This document shows, in pieces, positions 37,446-44,147 of a stretch of 44,147 nucleotides of DNA. This DNA comes from an uncultured Rhodospirillaceae bacterium (GTDB lineage: Bacteria > Pseudomonadota > Alphaproteobacteria > Rhodospirillales > UBA2165): contig CAJWAR010000035.1 of the NCBI GenBank assembly GCA_913020445.1, forward strand, positions 1-44,147, written 5' to 3'. The position numbers and the translations under genes were made by a program. Below the pieces are notes generated by a model. The model had not been told where the DNA came from. It worked only from the letters and a program-made list of their open reading frames with translations, and ran no database searches. Every line of letters begins with the position of its first letter. Positions within the stretch are counted from its first letter, which is position 1.

Positions 37446-38357
37446 TTACTGTAGGTTAGGGTGCCAAAGGGAGATCAAGCCGTCAAGTCTAAGTCGTTCA
37501 GAAATCAATGTTTTTCCAAATAAATCCTCAAGGGTTTTCCGCAAAAAACTGTCGTCGCGGCGAATTCTGACCGCTCGTTTTGGCAATTTTCGGCTGATAT
37601 TCTTGGCGCTGGCGAGCCAATCAAGTGCTTCTTTTTCGCCGCCAAGGGCATCAATCAAGCCATTTTCCAGTGCTTGGCGACCTGTATAAACCCGTCCATC
37701 CGACAATTTGGTGACGGTTTCACGGTCCATTTTGCGGCGTTCAGTAACCATATCGACGAACATTGCGAACATATCTGAAACCACGGCTTGCGCCGCCGCC
37801 CGGGCTTTTTCACTCATTGGTTCCAGCGGATTTGGCTGCGCTTTTAGCGGCGCACTTTTAATCGATTCCGGTTTGACGCCAATTTTTTCTAGCAGTCCGG
37901 TAATGTCCGTGGTCTGCATAATGACGCCAATCGAGCCCGTAACGGTTGATCGGCGGGCAAAAATCTGGTCGGCCGCAATCGCTGTCATATAGCCGGCGGA
38001 TGTGGCCAGATCAGCCATCACCGCCACCACCGGCTTGTTTTTGGCTACTTTGCGGAGCGCGAGATAAAGCGCTTCACCGCCGACGACAGTGCCGCCGGGG
38101 CTATTAATATGGACGAGGAGTGCTTTAACGGATGAATCGCCAGCAATTCTTTCAAGAGCTTCATTGCGGTCGGAGTCATCGATAATTATATTTTCGACAT
38201 CCAAAATGGCAATATGGTCGCCACTACCGAATGTGTTGAAACGTCCGGCCACGAAAATCACCAGTGCAGCAACGGCGACAATGGCTGCAATACGCCAAAA
38301 GGTGAGACGGCGTTTCAGGCGTCTTCGATCGAGCAGCGTGTCTAAATCCATAGTCAT
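37446..38357 (-). CDS. sppA: Signal peptide peptidase SppA (S49 family)
   Basis: This 303-residue membrane-anchored protease digests cleaved signal peptides. One N-terminal membrane segment (about residues 22-38) follows a basic start. The S49 core contains HINSPGGTVVGGE, the nucleophile Ser120 in ATSAGYMTA and GSIGVIMQ; the expected general-base lysine is Lys172 in KSAPLKAQPNP. It is the short, single-domain form rather than the double-length E. coli type. It follows the rpsA terminator on the same strand, in the usual rpsA-sppA-ihfB order. Confidence 0.94.
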   Translation of the reverse strand: MTMDLDTLLDRRRLKRRLTFWRIAAIVAVAALVIFVAGRFNTFGSGDHIAILDVENIIIDDSDRNEALERIAGDSSVKALLVHINSPGGTVVGGEALYLALRKVAKNKPVVAVMADLATSAGYMTAIAADQIFARRSTVTGSIGVIMQTTDITGLLEKIGVKPESIKSAPLKAQPNPLEPMSEKARAAAQAVVSDMFAMFVDMVTERRKMDRETVTKLSDGRVYTGRQALENGLIDALGGEKEALDWLASAKNISRKLPKRAVRIRRDDSFLRKTLEDLFGKTLISERLRLDGLISLWHPNLQ

Positions 38358-38395
38358 TTAAATTTTGGTCCAAGCTCTGCAATATTAAAATACCG

Positions 38396-38433
38396 AAAAA
38401 AATACCCGGGTAACGCACGCGGCTACCCAGGTA
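38396..38433 (-). terminator. Rho-independent terminator of rpsA
   Basis: On the minus strand, TACCTGGGTA pairs with TACCCGGGTA over 10 bp with a single G-T pair. The loop is 11 bases and a run of seven T follows. It lies 33 bases after the rpsA stop and separates it from sppA. Confidence 0.93.
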
Positions 38434-38465
38434 TGATTTTAATTATGTTAGGCGGAAAAGACTAA

Positions 38466-40559
38466 TTATTTGTCATCACCTTTCTTGGCGGCAGCTTTTT
38501 TCTTAGCTGGCGCTTTTTTCTTTGATGTTGCTGCCTTTTTCTTAGCGGCAGCGGCTTTTTTCTTAGCTGGCGCCTTTTTCTTAGCCGGTGCTTTTTTCTT
38601 TGCAGCTTTCTTAGCTGGTTTTTTCTCGGCCTTTTCTTCTACTTCTTCTTTCGGTGCAGCGTCTTCGGCTGGCGCCTCTTCGGCTGGCACCTCTTCGGGA
38701 GCGGCTTCTTCTTGCGGTGCTTCCTCGGGAGCAGCCTCCTCTTGTGGTGCTTCCTCGGGAGCAGCCTCCTCTTGAAGAGCCTCTTCTGGTGCAGCTTCTT
38801 CCGCCGGTGCTTCTTCTGAGACATCTTCTGGGGCATCTTCTGCAGTAGCGGAACTGCGTTCTTTCAGCGCCGCGCCAAGAATATCACCAAGTGATGCACC
38901 CGAATCAGAGGAGCCGAATTCAGCCATGGCGATTTTCTCTTCTTGAACCTCGCGGGCTTTGATCGACAGATTGACTTTGCGGGAAGCTTTATCGACCGAT
39001 GTTACCAGCGCATCGACTACTTCACCGGCGGCAAAGCGGTCAGGGTGCTGCTCGGAGCGATCACGTGACAAATCACCCCGCCGGATAAAGCCGGGAACGT
39101 CATCATTGACGGTAACTTCGATGCCGTTATCAACGACCGTGGTAATTTTACAGGTAACGATGTCGCCTTTTTTCAGTTTGTCGATACCGCCAGCGACCGG
39201 ATCACTGGTCAACTGTTTGACGCCTAGGCTGATGCGTTCCTTCTCGATATCGATATCAAGGATTTTCACCTTAATGGTGTCGCCCTTGGTATGATCAGCG
39301 ATGGCGTCTTCACCGGATTTGACCCAATCAAGATCGGACATGTGAACCATGCCATCGATTTCTTCGGTCAAGCCGACAAACAGACCAAACTCAGTGATGT
39401 TTTTAATCTCACCTTCGAGCTCATTGCCGGTTTTGTGTTTTTCGGTAAAGTCGATCCATGGATTGGCCGTGCATTGTTTGAGGCCGAGGCTGATCCGGCG
39501 TTTGGATGGGTCAACATCCAGAACCATAACTTCGACTTCCTGGCTGGTGGAGACGATTTTGCCAGGATGAACGTTTTTCTTGGTCCAGCTCATTTCGGAA
39601 ACATGGACCAAACCTTCGATGCCAGCTTCCAATTCAACAAATGCGCCGTAATCGGTGATGTTGGTGACCCGGCCATTGAATTTGGTTTCGATCGGGTATT
39701 TGGCTTCGGCGCCTTCCCACGGATCAGATTCGAGCTGCTTCATACCCAGCGAAATGCGCTGGTTTTCAGCATTAAAGCGAATAACCTGGACATTGACGGT
39801 TTCACCAACCTGCAGAGCTTCGGAAGGATGATTGATGCGTTTCCAGGCAATATCGGTAACGTGCAGCAAACCGTCGACACCGCCGAGATCGACGAAGGCG
39901 CCATAATCGGTGATGTTTTTAACGACGCCTTCAAGCACCTGACCTTCGGTCAGATTTGAAATCAGCTCGGTGCGTTCTTCAGCGCGGGTTTCTTCCAGCA
40001 CGGCGCGGCGGGAAACCACGATGTTGCCGCGGCTGCGATCCATTTTAAGAATTTGGAACGGCTGCGGGTTACCCATCAGCGGGTTAACGTCGCGGATTGG
40101 CCGGATATCGACCTGGCTGCCGGGCAGGAAGGCAACGGCGCCGGAAAGATCGACAGTAAAGCCGCCTTTGACGCGGCCAAAGATAACGCCGTTGACGCGT
40201 TCTTCGGCTTCGAAAGCTTTTTCCAATACAGTCCAGGCTTCTTCGCGGCGCGCTTTGTCGCGGCTCAGCATGACGGTGCCGTCACGGCCTTCGTAGCGCT
40301 CGACAAAAACATAGATTTTATCGCCGGCGCTGATTGTTATATCGCCGCCGGGCTCGCTGAATTCTTTGATTGAGACAGCACCTTCGGATTTCAAGCCGAC
40401 ATCGATAACGACGATATCGTTTTCAATCGACAGGATGGTGCCGTTAACGACGCGACCTTGCAGACGGTCTTCCTCTTTGAAAGACTCTTCTAAAAGATCG
40501 GCAAAATTTTCATTTGTTAAGGGGGGTAGTTCTTCTTGGTTGGTTTCTACATCAGCCAT
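38466..40559 (-). CDS. rpsA: 30S ribosomal protein S1 with long acidic-basic C-terminal tail
   Basis: This 697-residue protein has six S1 RNA-binding domains at about residues 35-102, 120-185, 205-273, 290-360, 377-447 and 464-530. The typical repeats include VKNITDYGAFVDLGGVDGL, VTNITDYGAFVELEAGIEGL and IKNITEFGLFVGL. S1 brings mRNA to the 30S subunit. The family is normally near 560-570 residues; here a tail begins near residue 569. It contains four near-perfect decapeptides of type AAPEEAPQEE (residues 589-628), then a Lys/Ala/Pro stretch with repeated KKKAPAK units up to the end. The tail is in frame, uses the same codon style and stops normally before a terminator, so it looks genuine. 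Its composition resembles histone-H1-like bacterial proteins. Confidence 0.96.
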   Translation of the reverse strand: MADVETNQEELPPLTNENFADLLEESFKEEDRLQGRVVNGTILSIENDIVVIDVGLKSEGAVSIKEFSEPGGDITISAGDKIYVFVERYEGRDGTVMLSRDKARREEAWTVLEKAFEAEERVNGVIFGRVKGGFTVDLSGAVAFLPGSQVDIRPIRDVNPLMGNPQPFQILKMDRSRGNIVVSRRAVLEETRAEERTELISNLTEGQVLEGVVKNITDYGAFVDLGGVDGLLHVTDIAWKRINHPSEALQVGETVNVQVIRFNAENQRISLGMKQLESDPWEGAEAKYPIETKFNGRVTNITDYGAFVELEAGIEGLVHVSEMSWTKKNVHPGKIVSTSQEVEVMVLDVDPSKRRISLGLKQCTANPWIDFTEKHKTGNELEGEIKNITEFGLFVGLTEEIDGMVHMSDLDWVKSGEDAIADHTKGDTIKVKILDIDIEKERISLGVKQLTSDPVAGGIDKLKKGDIVTCKITTVVDNGIEVTVNDDVPGFIRRGDLSRDRSEQHPDRFAAGEVVDALVTSVDKASRKVNLSIKAREVQEEKIAMAEFGSSDSGASLGDILGAALKERSSATAEDAPEDVSEEAPAEEAAPEEALQEEAAPEEAPQEEAAPEEAPQEEAAPEEVPAEEAPAEDAAPKEEVEEKAEKKPAKKAAKKKAPAKKKAPAKKKAAAAKKKAATSKKKAPAKKKAAAKKGDDK
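38469..38855 (-). repeat. Low-complexity coding repeats of the S1 tail
   Basis: Positions 38676-38795 hold four tandem 30-bp units, each encoding a decapeptide close to AAPEEAPQEE. Positions 38469-38630 hold shorter, irregular repeats encoding KKAPAKKK-like units. Near-identical DNA units such as CTCGGGAGCAGCCTCCTCTT recur at a 30-bp period. This suggests growth by slippage or unequal exchange. Confidence 0.85.
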
Positions 40560-40664
40560 TTCTGGTATTCCTCATACTTTATTTCGATTTCAGGCCGGCT
40601 GGTTGGTTCCAGCGGTCTTGATCACAATAAATCCGCAGTCTCCGATTTCAGAGTATTGCGGGGT

Positions 40665-40718
40665 TCAAATTACAAAACCACATGCCCTGCCGAAGCAGAA
40701 TTCATCCAGTTCTGTGGT
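40665..40718 (-). promoter_or_regulatory. Structured RNA element between cmk and rpsA
   Basis: On the minus strand, CTGCTTCGGCAG (40687-40698) is a hairpin capped by the very stable C(TTCG)G loop. It is enclosed by an outer stem ACCACA/TGTGGT (40713-40718 with 40677-40682), followed by TTTTGTAATTT. It starts 4 bases after the cmk stop. It may be a leaky terminator or part of the S1 leader that controls rpsA. Confidence 0.5.
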
Positions 40719-40722
40719 GGTA

Positions 40723-41364
40723 CTAAGTTCGAGAAGATATAAAATTCAGCGCTGCGGCAAACACCGCGTCCGCGTCCATATCACTGGTATCTATGACCTG
40801 TGCATCTTTGGCCGGCTCCAGGGGCGCCACCGTTCTTGAGCGATCTCGCTCATCCCGGTCAATAATATCCCTCAGAATGGCGCTACGTATAGCTTCCTCG
40901 CCGCGCTCTTGCAACTCTTTATAACGCCTTTCTGCGCGCACTTCGGGAGAGGCTGAAATGAACAATTTATAAGGGGCATCCGGACAAACGACGGTGCCAA
41001 TGTCACGCCCATCCAATACGGCGCCTAAAACCGCGCCATTTTTGTTATCTGGCGGGTTGGTGGCGAAATTACGCTGGAATTTCAATAGGATATCACGAAC
41101 GGCAGGAATGGCGGCAACCTCGGAGGCCGCATTGCCGGCAACCTCATCGCGCAAGCCCTCTTGATCCAAATCGTCGAAAGATAAGGATTGAGCAGCCTCG
41201 ACAGCGATTTCAGGATCGGCGGGATCGCCAATTTCGAGCGCTTTCAGGCCAACTGCCCGGTAAATCATGCCGGTATCAAGACGCGCCAAATTGAAATGCT
41301 CGGCGAGCTTTCGGGTGAGCGTGCCCTTACCAGCGGCGGCCGGGCCATCGACAGCGATCAACAT
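40723..41364 (-). CDS. cmk: Cytidylate kinase
   Basis: This 213-residue kinase phosphorylates CMP and dCMP. The P-loop VDGPAAAGKGTL lies at the N-terminus, LDTGMIYRAVG is the substrate-binding block, DGRDIGTVVCPDA follows in the middle, and RDIIDRDERDRSR is near the C-terminus. Its ATG overlaps the aroA stop by one base (TAATG). The aroA-cmk-rpsA order is a widespread ancestral operon. Confidence 0.97.
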   Translation of the reverse strand: MLIAVDGPAAAGKGTLTRKLAEHFNLARLDTGMIYRAVGLKALEIGDPADPEIAVEAAQSLSFDDLDQEGLRDEVAGNAASEVAAIPAVRDILLKFQRNFATNPPDNKNGAVLGAVLDGRDIGTVVCPDAPYKLFISASPEVRAERRYKELQERGEEAIRSAILRDIIDRDERDRSRTVAPLEPAKDAQVIDTSDMDADAVFAAALNFISSRT

Positions 41365-42686
41365 TATGCCGGTTCCATGTTAGCGCCCAGGCCATTCATC
41401 AGTTCAATAAAGCCCGGAAAACTAGTTTCAATCGGCCCGCCATCGTCGACCGCGATCGGGTTTTCGCTGGCCAGCCCCAAGACCAGATATGACATGGCAA
41501 TCCGGTGATCGAGGCGGCTGGCGATGGTGCAGCCGCCTTTGGGTGCAGCACCCGTACCATGAATGGTCAGCGTATCCTCGGTCGCCTCGGTTTCAACGCC
41601 ACAGCCTTTGAGCCCCGCTGCCATTGCTTCCAGGCGATCGGATTCTTTAACCCGTAATTCGCCAACACCTTCAAAAACGCTGGTACCCTCAGCTGCGGCG
41701 GCGGCAACGCTGAGGATCGGGTATTCATCAATCATGCTGGGTGCCCGGGACGCCGGGATGGTGGCGCCTGTTAGCGCACTGGCGCGCACATGAATATCGG
41801 CGATCGGCTCGCCGGCGTTCTCCCGCTCATTTAAGATGCCGATCTCCGCGCCCATTTCCTGCAGGCTTTGCAACAGCCCGGCCCTTAAGGGATTAATGCC
41901 GATATTTTCAATCATGAGATCGGAACCCGGCGTAATCAACGCGGCGACAATAGGAAAAGCGGCCGAAGAAATATCACCCGGTACAACGATATCCTGACCG
42001 GTGATTTCAGGCTGGCCAACCAAAGTGATCTGGCGCGAGCCATCGGAATTTTCTTGGGTCGTGATGTCAGCGCCAAAGAAACTCAGCATTTTTTCGGTGT
42101 GATCGCGGCTCGGTTGCGGCTCGGTGACGATGGTATTGCCTTGGGCATTCAGGCCGGCCAGCAAAATGGCTGATTTTACCTGCGCCGAAGCGACTTTGAG
42201 GGTTTGGTCACCGGGCAAGGCCGTCCCGGAACCGGTAATGGTGACTGGTAGCTTGCCGCCGGACCGGGCAACAAATTGCGCGCCGATCTCGCGGAGTGGC
42301 GCCATCACGCGTTCCATCGGGCGGGAACTGAGCGAATCGTCGCCGGTTAAAGTTGCCGAAATATCATGGGCCGCCAGAACGCCCATGAGCAGCCTGGCCG
42401 CCGTGCCGGAATTACCCAGATCAAGCACGCCAGATGGTTCGATCAAGCCACCAATGCCGCGGCCATAGACATGCCAAACGTTCTCCCGGCTCTCGATCTC
42501 GGCGCCCAATTGCCGCATTGCCGCGGCTGTTGCCAGCACGTCCTCGCCTTCAAGCAGGCCGCAAATGGTTGTCTCACCCACCGCCAAGGCGCCAATCATC
42601 AGCGCCCGGTGGGAGATTGATTTATCCCCCGGTACAGTGATGGCGCCGGATAGAGAGGCCCCTGTATGGGAGCGAATTGATGGCAA
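41364..42686 (-). CDS. aroA: 3-phosphoshikimate 1-carboxyvinyltransferase (EPSP synthase)
   Basis: This 440-residue enzyme adds enolpyruvate to shikimate 3-phosphate in aromatic synthesis. GDKSISHRALMIGALA and RVKESDRLEAMA are the family signatures, with DEYPILSVAAAAAEG supplying a catalytic Asp. The SAQVKSAILLAGL block is of the class II kind, unlike the SSQF-type seen in E. coli. The inhibitor-contact loop reads LGNSGTAARL, keeping a glycine where classic tolerant class II enzymes have alanine. Upstream is a 240-base gap shared with the divergent FYDLN gene. Confidence 0.97.
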   Translation of the reverse strand: MPSIRSHTGASLSGAITVPGDKSISHRALMIGALAVGETTICGLLEGEDVLATAAAMRQLGAEIESRENVWHVYGRGIGGLIEPSGVLDLGNSGTAARLLMGVLAAHDISATLTGDDSLSSRPMERVMAPLREIGAQFVARSGGKLPVTITGSGTALPGDQTLKVASAQVKSAILLAGLNAQGNTIVTEPQPSRDHTEKMLSFFGADITTQENSDGSRQITLVGQPEITGQDIVVPGDISSAAFPIVAALITPGSDLMIENIGINPLRAGLLQSLQEMGAEIGILNERENAGEPIADIHVRASALTGATIPASRAPSMIDEYPILSVAAAAAEGTSVFEGVGELRVKESDRLEAMAAGLKGCGVETEATEDTLTIHGTGAAPKGGCTIASRLDHRIAMSYLVLGLASENPIAVDDGGPIETSFPGFIELMNGLGANMEPA

Positions 42687-42845
42687 TTAATATGTCCTTA
42701 TCGGCTGATTTTAGGCATTAATGCTGTGGTCTCTAGCACTTTTGATCGGCGAGGGGTAGGGCCCCGACCCAATTATCTGGAAAATAGCTGAACATTTTTT
42801 ATTTAATATACGATTTAAGAATTACTGCAGTCATTACCACAGTGT

Positions 42846-42851
42846 TTGACA
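42846..42851 (+). promoter_or_regulatory. -35-like TTGACA ahead of the FYDLN gene
   Basis: TTGACA lies about 80 bases before the GTG start. The sequence 17 bases later (CACATG) is a poor -10 match, so only the -35 half is convincing. The rest of the 42687-42928 gap is A/T-rich in its middle and shows no other clear element. Confidence 0.35.
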
Positions 42852-42928
42852 GGGCCGATTGAACATGGCACATGGCGCGCTCTGAATTTGAATCTCCAGC
42901 AAATCAATAAATCTAAGAGGAGAAAAGA

Positions 42929-43321
42929 GTGGCGAAAGCAAAAAAAGATTTGGGCACCAAGCTGAGCTGCCAAAGCTGTGGCGCTAAGTTTTATGATTTA
43001 AAAAAGAAGGCGCCGGTCTGCCCAAAATGTGACGAGGCCTATGTCACGGTGAAGCCTAAAACCCGCCGTGCGGCGGTTAAGGCCGTGGCCGAACCAGCAA
43101 AAGCAGCTACTGAAAAAACCGCCAGTGAAACACCGGCCAATGATGATGCGCCAAAAACCGAAGAGGAAGCAATTCAGGAAGTCGAAGTCGAAGTCGAAGA
43201 TGATGATAACGATAGCGATAAATCATTAATGGAGGATACCTCCGACATCGGCACGGATGAAGACGATGTGGCTGGCGTGATCGAGAATATCGATACCTCA
43301 AAGGAAGCGAAAGATACCTAA
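42929..43321 (+). CDS. FYDLN-acid family protein (TIGR02300-like)
   Basis: This 130-residue protein has a conserved N-terminal zinc-ribbon-like module: LGTKLSCQSC, then GAKFYDLKKKAPVCPKC, giving two CxxC pairs around the FYDL motif that names the family. After a lysine/alanine linker it turns strongly acidic (EVEVEVEDDDNDSD and onward). The function is unknown; the family is largely alphaproteobacterial. The GTG start is supported by AGAGGAGA about 6 bases upstream. A GCGGTC/GACCGC hairpin (43337-43352) follows the stop without a T-run. Confidence 0.9.
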   Translation: MAKAKKDLGTKLSCQSCGAKFYDLKKKAPVCPKCDEAYVTVKPKTRRAAVKAVAEPAKAATEKTASETPANDDAPKTEEEAIQEVEVEVEDDDNDSDKSLMEDTSDIGTDEDDVAGVIENIDTSKEAKDT

Positions 43322-43372
43322 GCCAAAGTAGGATTTGCGGTCATTTGACCGCCGCTTCCGTGAAATAAATAC

Positions 43373-43402
43373 TTGCATGAAGGGGCGCATTTCTCTTATG
43401 TT
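43373..43402 (+). promoter_or_regulatory. Promoter of tRNA-Ala
   Basis: TTGCAT (43373-43378) and TATGTT (43397-43402) are 18 bases apart. They lie about 47 bases ahead of the mature tRNA 5' end, a suitable distance for a short processed leader. Confidence 0.55.
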
Positions 43403-43448
43403 CCCGCCGCTGCAATAGCCTAGAATTAATGCAGCGCCCAAATATCGT

Positions 43449-43524
<76 letters not shown>

Positions 43525-43535
43525 TTCTTTTCAAA

Positions 43536-43564
43536 GGGTTAGTGAAAAATCGCTAACCCCTTTT
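43536..43564 (+). terminator. Rho-independent terminator after tRNA-Ala
   Basis: GGGTTAGTG pairs with CGCTAACCC over 9 bp with one G-T pair. The loop is AAAAAT and a CTTTTC tract follows. It begins 12 bases after the tRNA 3' end. Confidence 0.85.
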
Positions 43565-43892
43565 CTTGTACACCCCACCATATCCCCACTATAATTACTC
43601 TATAATCTCATTTCATTGGGGGCTCGGATGTGCCCAAGAATACGTTCTTGAGCATGGATGTTACTCTTATTTAGGCCCGACCGGCGCATTTTGCTGACCC
43701 CATAGCAGCAGTAATGATGACGCACCTTCGGGGGGCCGGGGGCGGCTCCGCGAATTCGAGGGTGGTACTAGATAACGGAAGGAAGTTACCAACCCTATTC
43801 TGTTGAAAAAATTTCCTTTTCAAAAAAAATCTGAGATCACTGAGCAATATCTACCTATTTTTTTACGGCCTTCTCTTGAATACCGTCCGTAC
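43565..43892. other. Gene-free stretch with promoter-like sequence
   Basis: These 328 bases hold no convincing reading frame. TTGTAC (43566-43571) is followed after 18 bases by a perfect TATAAT (43590-43595), and a second TATAAT lies at 43601-43606. Downstream there is a small hairpin CAAGAA-TACG-TTCTTG and a G-rich patch near 43727-43745. A TTGAAAA/TTTTCAA inverted repeat lies near 43800-43825. It may encode a small RNA or be a decayed tRNA-linked insertion site. Neither can be shown. Confidence 0.4.
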
Positions 43893-44147
43893 TTATAGGT
43901 CCAGCACAAAAGGCTGTGGCATCGCGTAGTCGTCCGGTTCTCCCATTTGGGCTACCGCCTCAATCAAACTCCCTCCCAGATATAGCGCCTGATCCGCTAG
44001 TTCAATCATCAGCCGATTGGGGTGGCAGAAGGGTGCCTGCTGCTTGAGGTGCCATACCAGTTTAGCCTCATTGTTGGGCTGGCCGCCCGAGGCCAAAATT
44101 AGGCTCGCTGCGGGAGACCGACTAACTCCGGAAAAGCAGTGAATTCG
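43893..44147 (-). CDS. Tyrosine-phosphatase-like protein, C-terminal part (cut by window edge)
   Basis: The minus-strand frame runs open to the right edge of the window, so the N-terminus and start are missing; at least 84 residues are visible. Near the edge it reads IHCFSGVSRSPAA, which contains the Cys-x5-Arg phosphate-binding loop of protein tyrosine/dual-specificity phosphatases. The C-terminal part (HPNRLMIELADQ, then a helix) resembles a group of predicted alphaproteobacterial tyrosine phosphatases. Starting the gene at an internal TTG (44096) would discard the active site and give a meaningless 67-residue protein. Function and substrate are unknown. Confidence 0.7.
   Translation of the reverse strand, partial: RIHCFSGVSRSPAASLILASGGQPNNEAKLVWHLKQQAPFCHPNRLMIELADQALYLGGSLIEAVAQMGEPDDYAMPQPFVLDL

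Noticed and set aside
38470..38775. Phe/Ala-rich plus-strand frame resembling a membrane protein
   Set aside because: It is the reverse of the Lys/Ala tail of S1; AAG and GCN repeats read as Phe and Ala on the other strand.
39291..39959. 222-codon open frame on the plus strand
   Set aside because: It is antisense to the S1 domains of rpsA, and its repeated phrases mirror the repeated S1 modules.
43893..44096. Transposase fragment or insertion-sequence remnant near the right edge
   Set aside because: Reading the same frame out to the window edge reveals a Cys-x5-Arg phosphatase loop and a phosphatase-like C-terminus.

Overview
The window looks like ordinary chromosomal DNA of an alphaproteobacterium, probably near the Rhodospirillales/Kordiimonadales/Sneathiella-like groups. 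The evidence is gene content and order: a short HPr kinase between a ChvG/ChvI-type two-component system and rapZ/EIIA/HPr; ahcY followed by a PAS histidine kinase, tsaE, amgK, murU, addB and addA; a trpF-trpB-trpA-folC block; aroA-cmk-rpsA with sppA and ihfB; and a FYDLN-acid protein. No rRNA, CRISPR array, phage module or complete insertion sequence is visible. The exact lineage cannot be fixed from this sequence alone.

Layout. 1-2.1 kb: tRNA-Arg(CCG), a lipoprotein alpha/beta hydrolase and an orphan ABC ATPase, all on the minus strand. 2.2-7.6 kb (plus): a zf-CHCC protein, polA, an unknown small protein, and the msrPQ methionine-sulfoxide repair pair. 7.6-11.9 kb (minus): a MetE-like zinc protein paired with GTP-type pckG, a small membrane coiled-coil protein, and a HugZ-like protein. 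12.1-16.5 kb (plus): chvI-chvG-hprK-rapZ-EIIA-HPr, linking envelope signalling to a regulatory PTS. 16.7-28.8 kb (plus): ahcY, sensor kinase, tsaE, amgK-murU (peptidoglycan sugar recycling), addB-addA (double-strand break repair) and trxA with its own promoter and a strong terminator. 28.8-30.4 kb: a methyltransferase. 30.4-42.7 kb (minus): a receiver protein, a ghrA-like gene broken by an in-frame amber codon, folC, trpA, trpB, trpF, pyrF, a LapA-domain protein, ihfB, sppA, rpsA, cmk and aroA. 42.9-44.1 kb: a FYDLN-acid protein, tRNA-Ala(GGC), about 370 bases without a clear gene, and the C-terminal part of a tyrosine-phosphatase-like protein cut by the right edge.

I found no obvious new multi-gene system. 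The observations most worth a second look are: ribosomal protein S1 carrying a roughly 130-residue acidic-then-basic low-complexity tail that resembles bacterial histone-H1-like proteins; the amber codon in an otherwise well-preserved ghrA-like gene; a palindrome in the hugZ/chvI divergent promoter; a same-axis double palindrome between trpF and trpB; the absence of accD between trpA and folC; and a promoter-like, gene-free stretch after tRNA-Ala.
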